Origin: Clavaria fumosa
Taxonomy: Eukaryota > Basidiomycota > Agaricomycetes > Agaricales > Clavariaceae
Length of the DNA: 64,000 nucleotides
Direction of reading: 5' to 3'
NCBI GenBank assembly: GCA_951802425.1
Contig: OX637805.1
Span: 2,108,001-2,172,000, forward strand
Part shown: one piece after another, positions 1 through 10,486 of the stretch
How the letters are laid out: the number at the start of each line of letters is the position of its first letter
Numbering within the stretch: the first letter of the stretch is position 1
Notes under the pieces: model-generated
What the model was told of the DNA's origin: nothing
Seen by the model: only the letters and a program-made list of their open reading frames with translations
The model's database searches: none
Position numbers and translations under genes: made by a program

Positions 1-41
1 GAAAGCCACACGTGGTCTGCTGCTCTGAAATCACGACAACC

Positions 42-976
42 ATGTCTTTCTCATTGGACGAGGAAGTACGACTTCACAATAACAATGCAGGAAGGGAAAG
101 GTATAACTTCCTTGCAACCCTCTTTGGCATCATCGTTGCTCTCGACTATCTGGAACGTGCGTATGTGCGCGACTCGATCACCGCAGCCGAGTGAGTTGAA
201 GTTTATCGTTGAGATCATCGTCCTGTGCTGAGCTGTTGCGTCGTATGGGAGAGATACTCACCCGCTTGCACGCGCTTATTGTCGCAGTACAAAACTATGA
301 TCAAGCTGGTCGGAGATGATGTATCGTCTGTTGAGCAGTTTATGACTCAATACCGAGTGAGTTTCATGTCGCATACGCCTACGTATGCAGATAAATGAAA
401 CCCAGGCAACCAGATGGACCACACGGCAGCCCTGCATCGCATAAAGGTTGGCGTACCAGCTACCGTTGAACATTCGAGCGAAGCTGGTACCGAAACAGCG
501 AAGTGGGTCGCTGAGACGACACAGGTATGCTCACAGGCCTCATCTTGTTGTTCTCGACGTCTCATCAAGCGGTGTCTTCTAGAGCTTTATCACCTTCATG
601 GACGCTCTAAAGCTGCGACTCCGCGCCAAGGATCAGCTGCATCCGATTTTGCAGGAATTGGTCACTGGCTACGCGCGCTTTAAGGGCAGCAAGGAATGGG
701 AAGGTCGCAGCCGGATGGTCAGCTGGTATGTTTTAGGGCTTCATGATTCAGTGTCGGCGAGCATCTGGGTCTGATTTCTCTTGAGGTTGATTACCCTGAA
801 TGGAATGAAGGCCGCAGAGGAAATCACAGAAGAACAATCAAGGCAGGCGAGACAGCTTTTCCCAAATTCCTTAAACTTCAGAGTTTGCTGATAGATTTTT
901 CTAGCTTCTTTTCGACGTGGACTACGCGTATGCTGAGTTCTTTCGGAGCCTTGGCGGTGACGTTCGGGGAGGTTAG
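42..976 (+). CDS. VPS28: VPS28, ESCRT-I subunit
   Basis: ESCRT-I subunit that helps sort ubiquitinated cargo into multivesicular bodies at the endosome. Six exons join in frame (42-190, 254-356, 414-524, 583-725, 786-846, 905-976) to give 212 residues, the normal family size. Recognisable stretches are LFGIIVALDYLERAY and LLSQYKTMIKLVGDD in the N-terminal core-binding half. From residue 122 the C-terminal Vps28 helical domain has FITFMDALKLRLRAKDQL and ends with FDVDYAYAEFFRSLGG. The start at 42 fits the family N-terminus (SFSLDEEVRL) better than the in-frame ATG at 12. The last intron (847-904) starts with GC and not GT; with it the conserved EEQSRQ-LLFDV junction is restored. Identification is by recalled family similarity; the exon joins are read directly. 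Confidence 0.93.
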
Positions 977-1245
977 CATAGAGGAAACGGCGGAATCTCA
1001 TGGAATACGGCTGTACGACGGGTTGAATAACGACAGGTACAATGTACAATGCATAGCAGTGATAGCGTTAAATGATAGAAACACAACAGGACTCCGGGGA
1101 TTAGGATCATCGTAAATGCCTCCTAGCCTATACCATTTACGGACAATCACTACGCCTCCTGCCAAGGCTCGGACATCCCAAGGACTGCCAAGACGTGGAA
1201 GGCTTCACTCCCCTCTCTTGCATACTACCATCACCCCGACCCGCC

Positions 1246-2836
1246 ATGGTCTCGCGTGTAGCCCTCCTGTCGTTGGCGCTGGCTTCGACGGCTATCGCTC
1301 AGACGTATACCGCGACATATCTCCCTGGGACCGCTCCAGAGAAGACTGAGCAAGGTCAAACAGGGACGAATCGATGCGGAACAACTGCGAACCAAACCTC
1401 GGACTGCCAGAACGTTTACCGTCAGTGTTCTCACTTGGCAGGCTTCCGCCGCACGGCTCGGCTCATCGATTTCCAGTCAATTCCATAGACGACTGGTGCA
1501 TCTGGGGTCCTCCTGAGTCTGGTCCAGACTCGGTGGTCGGCAACGTCGAGGTGGAGCTTTCACACAATATGGCGTACTCTCGTTGCTCACGAATGAAGTA
1601 GCGCATTGTCGTGGCATACTGCATCAAGGCAAGCGTCTGCCATGTACTGCTGTTGTATACAATGGGGCTGACTTGACACCCCTCAGGACGGGTATGGAAC
1701 GCGGCTGATTCCAGACGGCACAATCAAGGGTGCTCATTTCGTGCAAACTCCTGACTTCGTACAGGTGACAGGTTGGTGAATGAACTCTCAGCTGGTGTCT
1801 CAGTTGACATGAACATCGGCTCAGGCATGGGTGATCTCACCAAGATTAATATCCCGGCGGGAGATGCCGGCGGCGAGCTTGATCCTCACGGAGCAGATGG
1901 AAATGGTCCGTCATTTTACCCCGTGTCTGATTAAAGCAAGGAAATTTTAGCTCAACGTCCACTTCTCTCAGGCAACCCAATTGGCGGCCTCCTATTTTCG
2001 TCCGCTTTTGGCCAGCTCCAACAGATACACGAATGGACAGCAAGTCTCCCTCTTTTCATCTTGCTCCTTATTAAGGGGCACTTCTCTATCCCATACGCTT
2101 AACATCTTGCCCGATATAGAACTTCATCTCTTCTGGAATCTTTTGCATCCGTGCCTGTAAGCCGGGGCCAATGGCGCCCACGTGGTGCGAGCACATCTAC
2201 GATGTCCTAGGTATCCTGATCACAACAGGCTAATAGGCTAATACTGCTGTCCTCACTTCAATTTTTTTAAAGGGTGCGAATGGAACATGCCAGCCAATTA
2301 CGATGTAGGGACGTTCGAGAGCTGTGTCGGTGACAGCGGCCAGGTGCGTACCCTCCTTTGCTGTAAATATTCTATGACGTGCGCCACTTGGCTATCTTAC
2401 CTCCGTCCGTGAATAGCCCATGGGCGTTTACGGCACATCCAAGTTCTTCCAGGGTCAACCCGTGACACCGCCGGCACATCCGCGGCCCGCGTCGTCGTCG
2501 TGCAGAACAATGCCCACCATTTCCAACGGTGTCAGACTCAACAACGCGGTGATCACGACGACATCATCTGCCCGTGCAACGGTACGTTGCCGTCTCTCAT
2601 TCGCTCCCTCTTGTTGTTCTCCCACACGAGTATGCGATGGCTGAAATGCACATGTCAACGAGCAGGCAACGTCTGAAGCAGGAACAACGGGAAGCACTGG
2701 GATTGACATCTCTGCCACTGGCGCTGCTTCTTCAACAAGCGCGGGGAGCGGGTCGAGTGCTATATCTCATCGCGTTGCTGCCGGTTGGGTCGTAGCTTTC
2801 GCTGGGTTACTGGCTGGAATCGTCGTCGTGTTCTGA
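1246..2836 (+). CDS. Secreted GPI-anchored glycoprotein, macrophage-activating-glycoprotein-like
   Basis: Ten exons join in frame (1246-1420, 1477-1550, 1602-1628, 1687-1771, 1825-1905, 1972-2039, 2120-2210, 2273-2343, 2417-2581, 2666-2836) into 335 residues. Residues 1-18 form a signal peptide (MVSRVALLSLALASTAIA). A cysteine-rich secreted domain follows, with CGTTANQTSDCQNVY, SIDDWCIWGPPESGPDS, DGYGTRLIPDGTIKG and GELDPHGADGNGNPIGG. A Ser/Thr-rich stalk leads to a hydrophobic tail (AAGWVVAFAGLLAGIVVVF), as expected for a GPI anchor. The layout matches fungal proteins usually annotated as macrophage activating glycoprotein; its role in the fungus is unknown and the name should not be read as a function. 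Two introns (1629-1686 and 2040-2119) begin with GC. The start codon sits in a strong context (ccgccATGG). Confidence 0.82.
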
Positions 2837-3169
2837 GGACGTGCGGCATCTCCTTTATCTTGTGCAAGTCCCGGACATCTATTCTATATTTGTGGTCATT
2901 TCAGCGCAACTTCGCTCTCCATCCAGACTATCCTTTTCTTTGACGTTATAAGCTCAGAACAATCCTTCCTATTTCAGACTTCATAAGTAACCGTGTTCTA
3001 TACTCCACTGCAGATGCAAGGCCCACAACCGCCAGTTCCTCATCTACCGTATACTCAAGTTCGATGTGAAGAGTTTTTCCTTCTTGAACTTTGAATACAT
3101 ACTTTACACTCGTTTGGCTTGTGATACATGTAGGGGTGTGAGAGAACCTAGCGATCTCGGGCGTTCCTT
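2837..3169. other. Convergent intergenic region
   Basis: Lies between the stop codons of the glycoprotein gene (plus) and the glutathione transferase gene (minus), so it should hold both 3' UTRs. No further coding or repeat signal was seen. Confidence 0.5.
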
Positions 3170-4658
3170 TCACAAAGGCTCAATGTCGGGAACAGGTCCA
3201 ACTGGGACGACGCGAGTTGGGTTTATCTGGTTACGGTGTTCGTTAACCCTTCATACGGTTGTCATATAGCCTAAACACACCGAAACGTGCGACCAATAGT
3301 AGTGCGTCTTGATGTGCTCAAAATTGGTGGATTCGGAGAAGGCCGAGTTGGTCCAGTAGAGCTTCTTGAGCCAGCTTGTGTTAACACGAGTAAGTGTAAG
3401 CATTAGCTTGATGGCAATATACGGAGGGGCTGTGAGCTTTCCACTCACCGGTGAATGGCAGGGTACCCATGGCGAATGGTGCGGAAGTTGCATTTGAAAT
3501 GTCCAACATACACCGGATCGAAGCGAATCTGGAAAGGGGAGAAGAACTCTTGGTAACCAATCGAGAGGTCAAAAGAGAAAACGCAAACGATGGTGACCCA
3601 GAGCCTAATGTCTGCCTCGGTGAGCTGGCCACCGACAAGGAACTCCTTGCCCGCGAGGATTGTTTCGAGCCTGTCCAGGGACGCAAAGACAGCGTGGACG
3701 GCGTGTTCGTACGCCGCTTGCGTTCCTGCAAATCCAGACTTGTACACGCCGTCTGCTCTCAGTAAGGAAGGGGTGCAATCATCAGGAAGGGCTCCCAGGG
3801 AGGGAAAATGACGCAACTGTTGATGGTTTGGTAGACCCAATCGTTGATGGCATCGATCTCGGCGGCGTGAGTGGCTGGGTAGAGGTCCACAGCCGCAAGT
3901 TCTGGAGAAAGGAGGCTGTTGAACGCCGAGTTGAACATGCGGATAATCTCGGCGCTCTCGTTGTTCACGATGGTATGCTCCTGCTTGTCCCAGAGCACGG
4001 GTACGGTGAATCTAGAAGCAGATATGTAAACATCGGTTGATATCAATTTAGAAATATGAGTACGAAGTAATGGAAAACGGAGAGCACTTACCTTCCAGCA
4101 TAGTTGGGGTCTACCCTCAGGTACAGATCTTTGATGTGTTCGGAGTTGTACAGCGGGTCAACGTCGGCGTCTGGGAATTTGTCGACGTTGGAAAAGGGCC
4201 AGCCTTGTGCGCCCATGCGCGGGCTGACAACGGTGACGGCTTGCAGAAAATTAAAGGAGTTTGGTTGTCTCTCGCTTTGTCTTGGCGTCATTTGTGACTA
4301 GGAAACACTCACGAATGATATCTTGAAGGCCTTTGAGCTTTCGGACGATCAGAGTCCTCGTCGCCCACGCTGCACTCAGCCAAGGAAATGCAATATTTTA
4401 TTCAACTCTGCAAATCAGGGCATGGAGTCACTGACGGCACGCATAGGACACATATAAATGGTAACGATCTGACTCGATACGATCACGTTTCGCATCAAAT
4501 GAGAAAATAATAGGCTGACCTTTGGCGGGCAAGAATTTGCCTCCTTCCTCGATAACATTTCTGAACGCCGAGGGTGCGCGTTTGAAGGAGCCATCTGGAT
4601 TTCGCGGTATCTTGCTAATGTCTGACTGAGACTGAACGTTTCCCGTTGGGCTGCTCAT
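3170..4658 (-). CDS. ECM4: Glutathione transferase of the ECM4 / glutathionyl-hydroquinone reductase family
   Basis: Likely a cytosolic omega/xi-type glutathione transferase that reduces glutathionyl-quinone adducts. Nine exons on the minus strand (4520-4658, 4436-4468, 4313-4369, 4092-4239, 3818-4011, 3589-3752, 3449-3528, 3281-3374, 3170-3226) join in frame to 321 residues, in the family range. The catalytic motif is present as SYACPWATRTLIVRKLKGL, with Cys in CPWA, and is rebuilt across the exon 2/3 junction. Further family blocks are FTVPVLWDKQEHTIVNNES, then EADIRLWVTI, then RFDPVYVGHFKCN and SHYYWSH-like residues near the C-terminus, ending NPTRVVPVGPVPD. The family call is firm; the substrate is inferred from the family. 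Confidence 0.9.
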
Positions 4659-5048
4659 TTCTGGAACTGGGATGTGAACTGGGAGAGGGCTTATCTCCCT
4701 TTCCGTTTGGTTCGGTACTTATACTCTGTCTCTGTCTGTGTACCCACGGTTTGTCCGAGTCGGCGATGAAGTTGGTTGGTAATCATTGGTTGGTAATGCG
4801 AGCAAACATGCAGTCATCGGACCCTCTCATCTACCCCTCATCTACCCCAAACAGTGTCACGAATGGAGAAAGGGGCTCTTGGTAGGAAAGCACGTGACAG
4901 TATGCAAATCTAACAATTTCAGTTGGTGGATGTGTAATTGAAACGAGTGGTGTTCGATGCCATACTGTCAACACACCCTGGTGCTTGTATTCGTTCTGTG
5001 CCCTTTCAAGTAAAGAACAAAGGCTTTGCGCAAATAGCTCGAGGATTA
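4659..5048. promoter_or_regulatory. Region between two minus-strand genes, containing the ECM4-like promoter
   Basis: About 390 nt between the start of the ECM4-like gene and the stop of the Get5-like gene. It should contain the promoter of the former and the 3' UTR of the latter. No specific regulatory motif could be assigned. Confidence 0.4.
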
Positions 5049-6197
5049 TTATGTCCCCGCCATTCCGATAATACCAACCTCGTCCCTTATCTTGGCGATC
5101 TCGTTCGCGGTCAGAGTCGCCTTACTCGCGCGAAGATACTCTTCAAAGGCATATAGAGCATCAGACTCGCTAGCGAATTCAGTCCTGTAACAAATCAGGG
5201 GAACGAAAATATCATAAGAGCGATCAGATCCTGGGCAAACAATGCGTACATCAAGAATTCCCTCAGTCGCGCCCAGAATGTGGGGTTCGCGAGTGTGGTA
5301 TGGTATGACGTCTGACGCGCAACCGGTGATCCACCAGACATGGCCGCGTCCGAAGGGTCCAAGACGATAGAGATATCACCAGCCTTCATCAGTGGGGAAG
5401 TGTTGGTCGAAGGCGACGGCGATAAGACAATAGACGGCGTGCGCGAGTGCACCTTGATTTGGGTGGTTAGCTCCGGCAAGGGAGACGGCGTCCGCGACGA
5501 GGTCTTAGATGGCGATGATGCTGACGACGCCTTTTTTGGGAAGACGATGCCTACAGATGTTACTTGCTCTTTTTCTTGAGTAGCTGCTGCCACAGGAGCC
5601 GGCGCAGCCACTGTGTGCCAGTCGTGACCAGGCTTGACCATCAGATTGATTGTGTCGCCGTCCTTCACATCGTATTCTTTGAGCAGCTTCCCGTCCGCTA
5701 GGGCCTTCCCCCTCAAGAGCAGTCTCTGGCACTCGACGGGTGGTGCACCGGACTGCGCAGCGAGCTGTGCTTTGATACCGGAGATGGGGTCCGTCAGCGA
5801 GACGGTGAGGCCAAACGACTTGGCTGGTTTCAGCGACTTGATGGCGATATGAATTGATGAAGCTGGAAAACCGCCCCACCCGGTGGCGGGAGAGGGGGAT
5901 ATCAATTTGGGACTAGAGTTATGTTCATAGGCTTTGGACGAACAAAGTTCAGACGTAGACGACACTTGGATTGGACGCTCAGTCGGAGGCGGCAGCGAGA
6001 CCTAGTGAAGGACACATAAATGTAGTTAGAAAGGGCAGGGCACAGCGATAATCATCTGTAAAACACACCGGAACTACGGGCACGCGTTTGGGAGTGTGCT
6101 CCGGAAGCTGCTGGTAGTCATCCGGGAACGCGATGGGCATAGATGCGAGAGTCTTGACAAAAGCGCTCACAAACGCCTGTTCAGCGGCGTCTGCCAT
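5049..6197 (-). CDS. Get5/Mdy2-like ubiquitin-like domain protein
   Basis: Probable partner of Get4 in delivery of tail-anchored proteins to the ER. Three exons (6069-6197, 5250-6001, 5049-5184) give 338 residues. Residues 1-43 (FVSAFVKTLASMPIAFPDDY) look like the Get4-binding N-terminus. A ubiquitin-like fold spans about residues 93-168, with GIKAQLAAQSGAPPVECQR, LLLRGKALADGKLLKEY and DGDTINLMVKPG. A Ser/Pro-rich linker follows, and the C-terminus (TFWARLREFL, then ASESDALYAFEEYLR) resembles the dimerisation region. Exon 2 may hide a further intron within the low-complexity stretch before the UBL (about residues 54-90), so the protein could be shorter. The UBL is clear; assignment to Get5 rests on overall layout. 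Confidence 0.75.
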
Positions 6198-6347
6198 AGT
6201 GGTGAGTTTTTAAGCCCGCCGAGGACAAAGGGGAAGCAGGAGAGGAATACTGTATGGGAGTCTGGGATGATGTCAGGTGTGTGTCGCGTGACATTCCTTG
6301 AGCCTGACCAGACGGAGGAGCTACCACCTCTGTATCTTATATCAGAA

Positions 6348-6867
6348 ATGGCGGTGAGTTTGCGTTGGAGGCTTTTCTGGTACCAGCTGAACGTCGAACG
6401 TGAGCAAAGTCAGGTTTTGGCTACAACGGAGGTACGCTCTTGATGTTTTCTACTTCAATCTGGGGCGTCCGACTGAACGAGGATAGGCCAATCTCGTTGC
6501 TTTGCCTACTGGCAAGAGTTCGCCAAAGTAATTGTTTTCACTCTCAACTTTACAGCACCCTATCATTCACAATTTGTTTTGGCAGTGCTTCGCCAGCGCG
6601 AATGTTCCCAGCCAGTGCGTGCTTCAGGCGTCGGATTACGTCGAATGCCTGCATCATTTGAAAGAGGTACTATTATCCCACTTGCTGTCCGTAACCCTGT
6701 ATCTGAAGGCCCTCTTCGGTCTATTCCCATCCTCGCAACAGATCGAACGTGCTAAAGCCATCAAGGATGCATTGGCCAAAAAAGCTGGCAAGAACGAGGG
6801 TCAGCTCGCAGCAGCCGGTGCTGAGGTTGGGGTTGGGCTCATTCCCAAAGGCGAGCCAGCAGTGTGA
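6348..6867 (+). CDS. NADH:ubiquinone oxidoreductase 15-kDa (NDUFS5-type) subunit
   Basis: Small accessory subunit of mitochondrial complex I, probably facing the intermembrane space. Five short exons (6348-6353, 6410-6431, 6487-6527, 6586-6666, 6742-6867) join in frame to 91 residues. The first exon codes only for Met-Ala. A twin CX9C (CHCH) pattern is present: C-FAYWQEFAK-C and C-VLQASDYVE-C, with KEIERAKAIK after it. Both cysteine pairs appear only when the introns are removed, which supports the model. Size and cysteine spacing fit NDUFS5; a different CHCH protein is the main alternative. Confidence 0.82.
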
Positions 6868-7620
6868 GGCTCGTTGGCTCATCTAGATGCCACTTATGAC
6901 ACACGACAATGTGTGCCAAATCCATTTCGCCAGAACCAGCATTCAACACAGGGAAATGGAAACTGTCACCTTTTTGTTAGGCTTTCTAATTAGTACTTCC
7001 AGTTTATTTTCATTCAGTTTGCAGCAAAGTAATATGCCTCTTGAGTTTTTCCTCCTCAACAGTTGGATTGCTTGGAGGGAGTTGTGATCTTGTCCTTTAC
7101 ATTGCATGAGACTTCGCATTCTTGGAGGTTGCTTATTGGGAGGTGTTGTTGGGAGGGATGTGGATGAGAGAATATCAGGTTGCTCCCATGAAGTTGGATG
7201 TTACATGTATGTTGGCAGTTGTAAGGGTAAGGGGGTGGTCATTAGAGGGTAGGTAGGGTGAAGATGGGCTGAGGTGCAGGTGTTTGCCATGTTGTCAGTT
7301 CTGGAGTGTGTGTAGGGAGGGGCAGGTGCTAGTTATCATGGGAAGGCCTGGGAAGGAGTTTGCTGCCATTTTTTGTTCATCTAGAAGTTGCCTTTTCTTT
7401 TCTTCTAGTTTCATTAGTTCATCTTCAGCTTGTGCAGTTTCAAGTTGATTGTTACTGTGGAGAGTTTTGTCCTGATAGTATCTGAGTTTGTCTTTGAGGT
7501 TGGTGATGAGCATTTAGTAGTAGTGCTCAATTCTCATTTGCTAAAGGCTGACTGAGTCGATTTGAACTTGGTCAGTGAGTAATTGGATGCCCTGTCCTGT
7601 GGAGAGTAGATTCTGAGAGC
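6868..7620. other. Sequence with no recognised gene before the retroelement cluster
   Basis: Contains the 3' end of the complex I gene, then AT-rich and later CpG-poor sequence. A minus-strand open stretch at 7295-7513 could encode a short coiled-coil-like peptide (EDELMKLEEKKRQLLDEQK) but has no gene context. It may be a remnant of an older repeat. Confidence 0.4.
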
Positions 7621-7625
7621 CTTTA

Positions 7626-7934
7626 TGTCAGACTTAGTCTCACACTTCACACAGCTTAATGTAAGGTCAATGATGACAATACTAACATAAGGGGAAAAGG
7701 GTACAAGTAAGAAAAAGACATAGTACTGTATATATAGCGAGAGCTTCGGGAGTTGCTGGTGTTCCCATGCTCGGTCCCCATGCATCACGTGATGTGCCCA
7801 GGCCTGGGTCATGTGACTTTTACATTACATAATCTGCCAGCAGTCCGGGTCACGTGACTTTCCTGCAATCTTCCTGCAACTCTTTCATGACCCTCCCTCT
7901 CACTTCTCTAGTGCTTGTGTAAGCAGTCCTGACA
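7626..7934 (-). repeat. 3' LTR of element B
   Basis: 309-bp LTR with TG...CA ends in element orientation. It matches the LTR at 19725-19987, though not base for base. It contains the site 7676-7688, which is complementary in RNA sense to the primer site of the element. Confidence 0.9.
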
Positions 7935-7947
7935 TCACCCCCCTCTT
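7935..7947 (-). other. Polypurine tract of element B
   Basis: On the minus strand this reads AAGAGGGGGGTGA, directly against the 3' LTR, where plus-strand DNA synthesis would be primed. The same tract precedes the 3' LTR of element D. Confidence 0.75.
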
Positions 7948-8419
7948 AAGGCTGGGTGTCTCGACCAGCCAATTTTGCTTTGTCAGGGTGTTGCTGGAAG
8001 AAGTCCCAGAGCAACAGAGTCACATTGGTGAGGTTCTGGCAAGGTTCCCAAGTGTTCTCCTCCACAGGGTATCCCAGCCATTTCACCAAGTACTTCACCC
8101 CACATCCAACCTTTTTGACATCAAGGATGGCCTCAACATCATACTCCAAGTGGTTGTCATCAATCATGGGAGGAGGGGGCAGAGGTAGGTTCTGAGAAGG
8201 GAAAGAGGGAGCAACATATGGGGTGAGCAACACCTCATTGAAAACCTGGTGTATTCACCATGCTTGGGGGAGCTTGAGCCAGTAGGCTGCTGGTCCAACC
8301 TTTTCTTCAACAGTGAAGGGCCCTGCTCACTTGTTGTCAAGTTTTTTAGAGGGTCGGTCCATTTTTAAGTTCTGTGTGTCCAACCAGACTAAGTCCCCCT
8401 TCGAGTATTCCTGACTTGG
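7948..8419 (-). pseudogene. Element B integrase C-terminus and chromodomain
   Basis: The minus strand encodes the final part of the pol polyprotein: HLEYDVEAILDVKKV, then VKYLVKWLGYPVEENTWEP, a typical chromodomain that directs Ty3 chromoviruses to chromatin. It ends a few codons before the polypurine tract. The upstream part resumes at 14991 after the element A insertion. The reading frame upstream of the chromodomain has decayed. Confidence 0.88.
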
Positions 8420-8697
8420 TATCAGACTGGGTCTCACACAACTTAAGTGTAAGGTCATGATGACAATACTAAGATAAGGGGAAAAGAGTACAAAAAGGGA
8501 AACAATGAAGTACCTCCAGCACTTGCTGATGTTCCCATGCTTGGACCCCTTGGGTCATGTGACACGACCAGGCCCAGGTCATGTGATCTTACAATTATGT
8601 AATCTGACCACAGCCACAGGTCATGTGACCTTCCAACAACCCTCCCCAGTTTCTCCACAACTCCTCTTTGGGATGGCTTATGTAAGCAATCCTAACA
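8420..8697 (-). repeat. 3' LTR of element A
   Basis: 278 bp, same family as 14698-14990 and as the LTRs of element D. In element orientation it starts TGTTAGGATT and ends AGTCTGATA, so the 3' end is TA and not CA. No polypurine tract lies next to it, because the adjacent sequence is the DDE transposase relic. Confidence 0.9.
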
Positions 8698-8700
8698 CCA

Positions 8701-10232
8701 ATGTCGTTGAGAGGACGCAACATGAAATCATTTTCGGTGCTAGAGGACCCATCCATATGTGCGGAATTACACTCATATGTTCGCTCCAACAAGTGGTCGA
8801 TGGATCCTGGAAAACTCGTGGTGTTCAGCAAGGAGAATATGATAACAGTGGCAGCAAAAGATTACCTCTCTCATGTCATTGCATCAGAACTCCCACAAGG
8901 CCTCAAAAAATACATTGACATTGAACTCTTTCCTCATATTCACTTGAAGGTTGGAAGGGGTGTCTCGCTTCGCACTGCCCGTCGTTGGCTTCATCGAGAA
9001 GGTTTCTGGTATACTGAACACAAGAAGGCACTTTATTATGATGGCCACGATCGTCCAGATGTGCAGCAATATCGTCAAGAGGTGTTTTTGCCTGCCATGG
9101 AAGAACACCAAAAGCGTTTAGTGGGGTATGTTGTTGGTGACGCCGAGAAGGAGCTGGATGTTGAGCAACCAAATTTTGCTGAATGACGCTTGGTGCTCGT
9201 TGCTCATGATGAAATGACAGTTCAGGCCAATGATGGGGAGAAGAAAAGCTGGGTATTGGAGAGAGAACATGCTCTTAAAAAGAAGGGTGTTGGTCGTGGG
9301 ATGCATCAGAGTGACGTGATATGCTCGACAGTTGGTTGGTTGAAGGAGGCAAGTCAAAGCCTTGAGTATGGAAAGAATTACAAAGGATATTGGACTGGAG
9401 AGCTTTTCGTGAAGCAGGTTCGCCTCCTCACACTTCTTGAGGCCTTGAGGGTGCAAATAATGTCTTGTCCTTTCCATAGCTCACTGAAAAAATCATCCCA
9501 GCATTTGAACGTGCTCATGGACCCAGATTTCAGGCCCTCATTATGGTCGACAATTCCCAAGGACATTCAGCCTATGCAGTCGATGCCCTTTTAACGTCTC
9601 GCATGAATCTGAGGCCAGGGGGCAAACAAGCTCGCCTTCGTGATGGCTGGTATATTCACAATGGCCAGCGAATTGCTCAGTCCATGGTCTTCTCACCTGA
9701 CCACTGAGACTTTCCCAATCAGCCAAAGGGGATGAATCATGTACTTCTCAAGTGGGGACTCTGGGTCCATGGCCTTCGAATGCAGTGTTCAACAGAAGGG
9801 AAGTGTGATCCAAATGCAACAAGGTGCTGTGCCAAGCGCATTCTGGATCTTCAGCCTGATTTCAAGGAACAGTGTTCCTTGGTCCAAGAAGTGATTGAAC
9901 AAGCTGGACACCTCTGCATCTTTTTGCCAAAGTTCCACTGCGAACTCAATTTTATTGAGTTCTTTTGGGGTGCAGTAAAGAAATACTTGCAAGACCACTG
10001 TGATTATACATGTACCTTCAAGACTTTGCAAGAAAATCTGCCAAAGGCTCTTGCATCTGTCGAGATCAACACAATTCGAAGATGGGAGCATCGCATGATT
10101 CGGTGGATGGAAGCTTATCGGTCTGGTTTGGGGGCAAAGGAGGCTCAATTCCAAGTCAAGGCATTCAGTTCAAAATTGTATAAGTCTCACAGATGTGTCC
10201 CAGAGATGTTGGCACGCCAATTCGATGCTTAA
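8701..10232 (+). pseudogene. Decayed Tc1/mariner-like DDE transposase
   Basis: The plus strand encodes a transposase of a type common in agaricomycetes. The N-terminal part includes GRGVSLRTARRWLHREGF. The catalytic triad is visible as LVLVAHDEM (first Asp), MVDNSQGHSAY (second Asp) and LPKFHCELNFIEFFWG (Glu). A GT-AG intron at 9418-9479 restores the frame between ELFVKQ and LTEKIIPAFER. In-frame stops at 9184-9186 and about 9705-9707 break it. The left side is cut off at the LTR of element A; the right terminal region extends to about 10470. Inverted terminal repeats could not be identified because the left end is missing. Confidence 0.87.
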
Positions 10233-10486
10233 ATGTCAAGCACAAATTTATCAGACATTTATGGTATTTTTTCTATATATATACATTGCCTTATATGGAT
10301 ATGTGCCAAATTGGCAGAACCAAAATTTATATCTCCCTCAGTTTCAGGTTTTTTAAAAATCGGTCTAGCCAGAATTTTGTTCTCACCAAATGGAGCATTT
10401 TGCCTACAGGGATAGGGAAACCAGCAAAAATTACGACTGTAGTTTTGGGTGTACAAAAGTAGTGGCCATCAGGTGACCCACACCAT

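Noticed and set aside
8595..8831. Minus-strand peptide running through the LTR of element A into the DDE relic
   Set aside because: Shadow of the LTR and of the plus-strand transposase; the same LTR peptide recurs in the other LTR copy.
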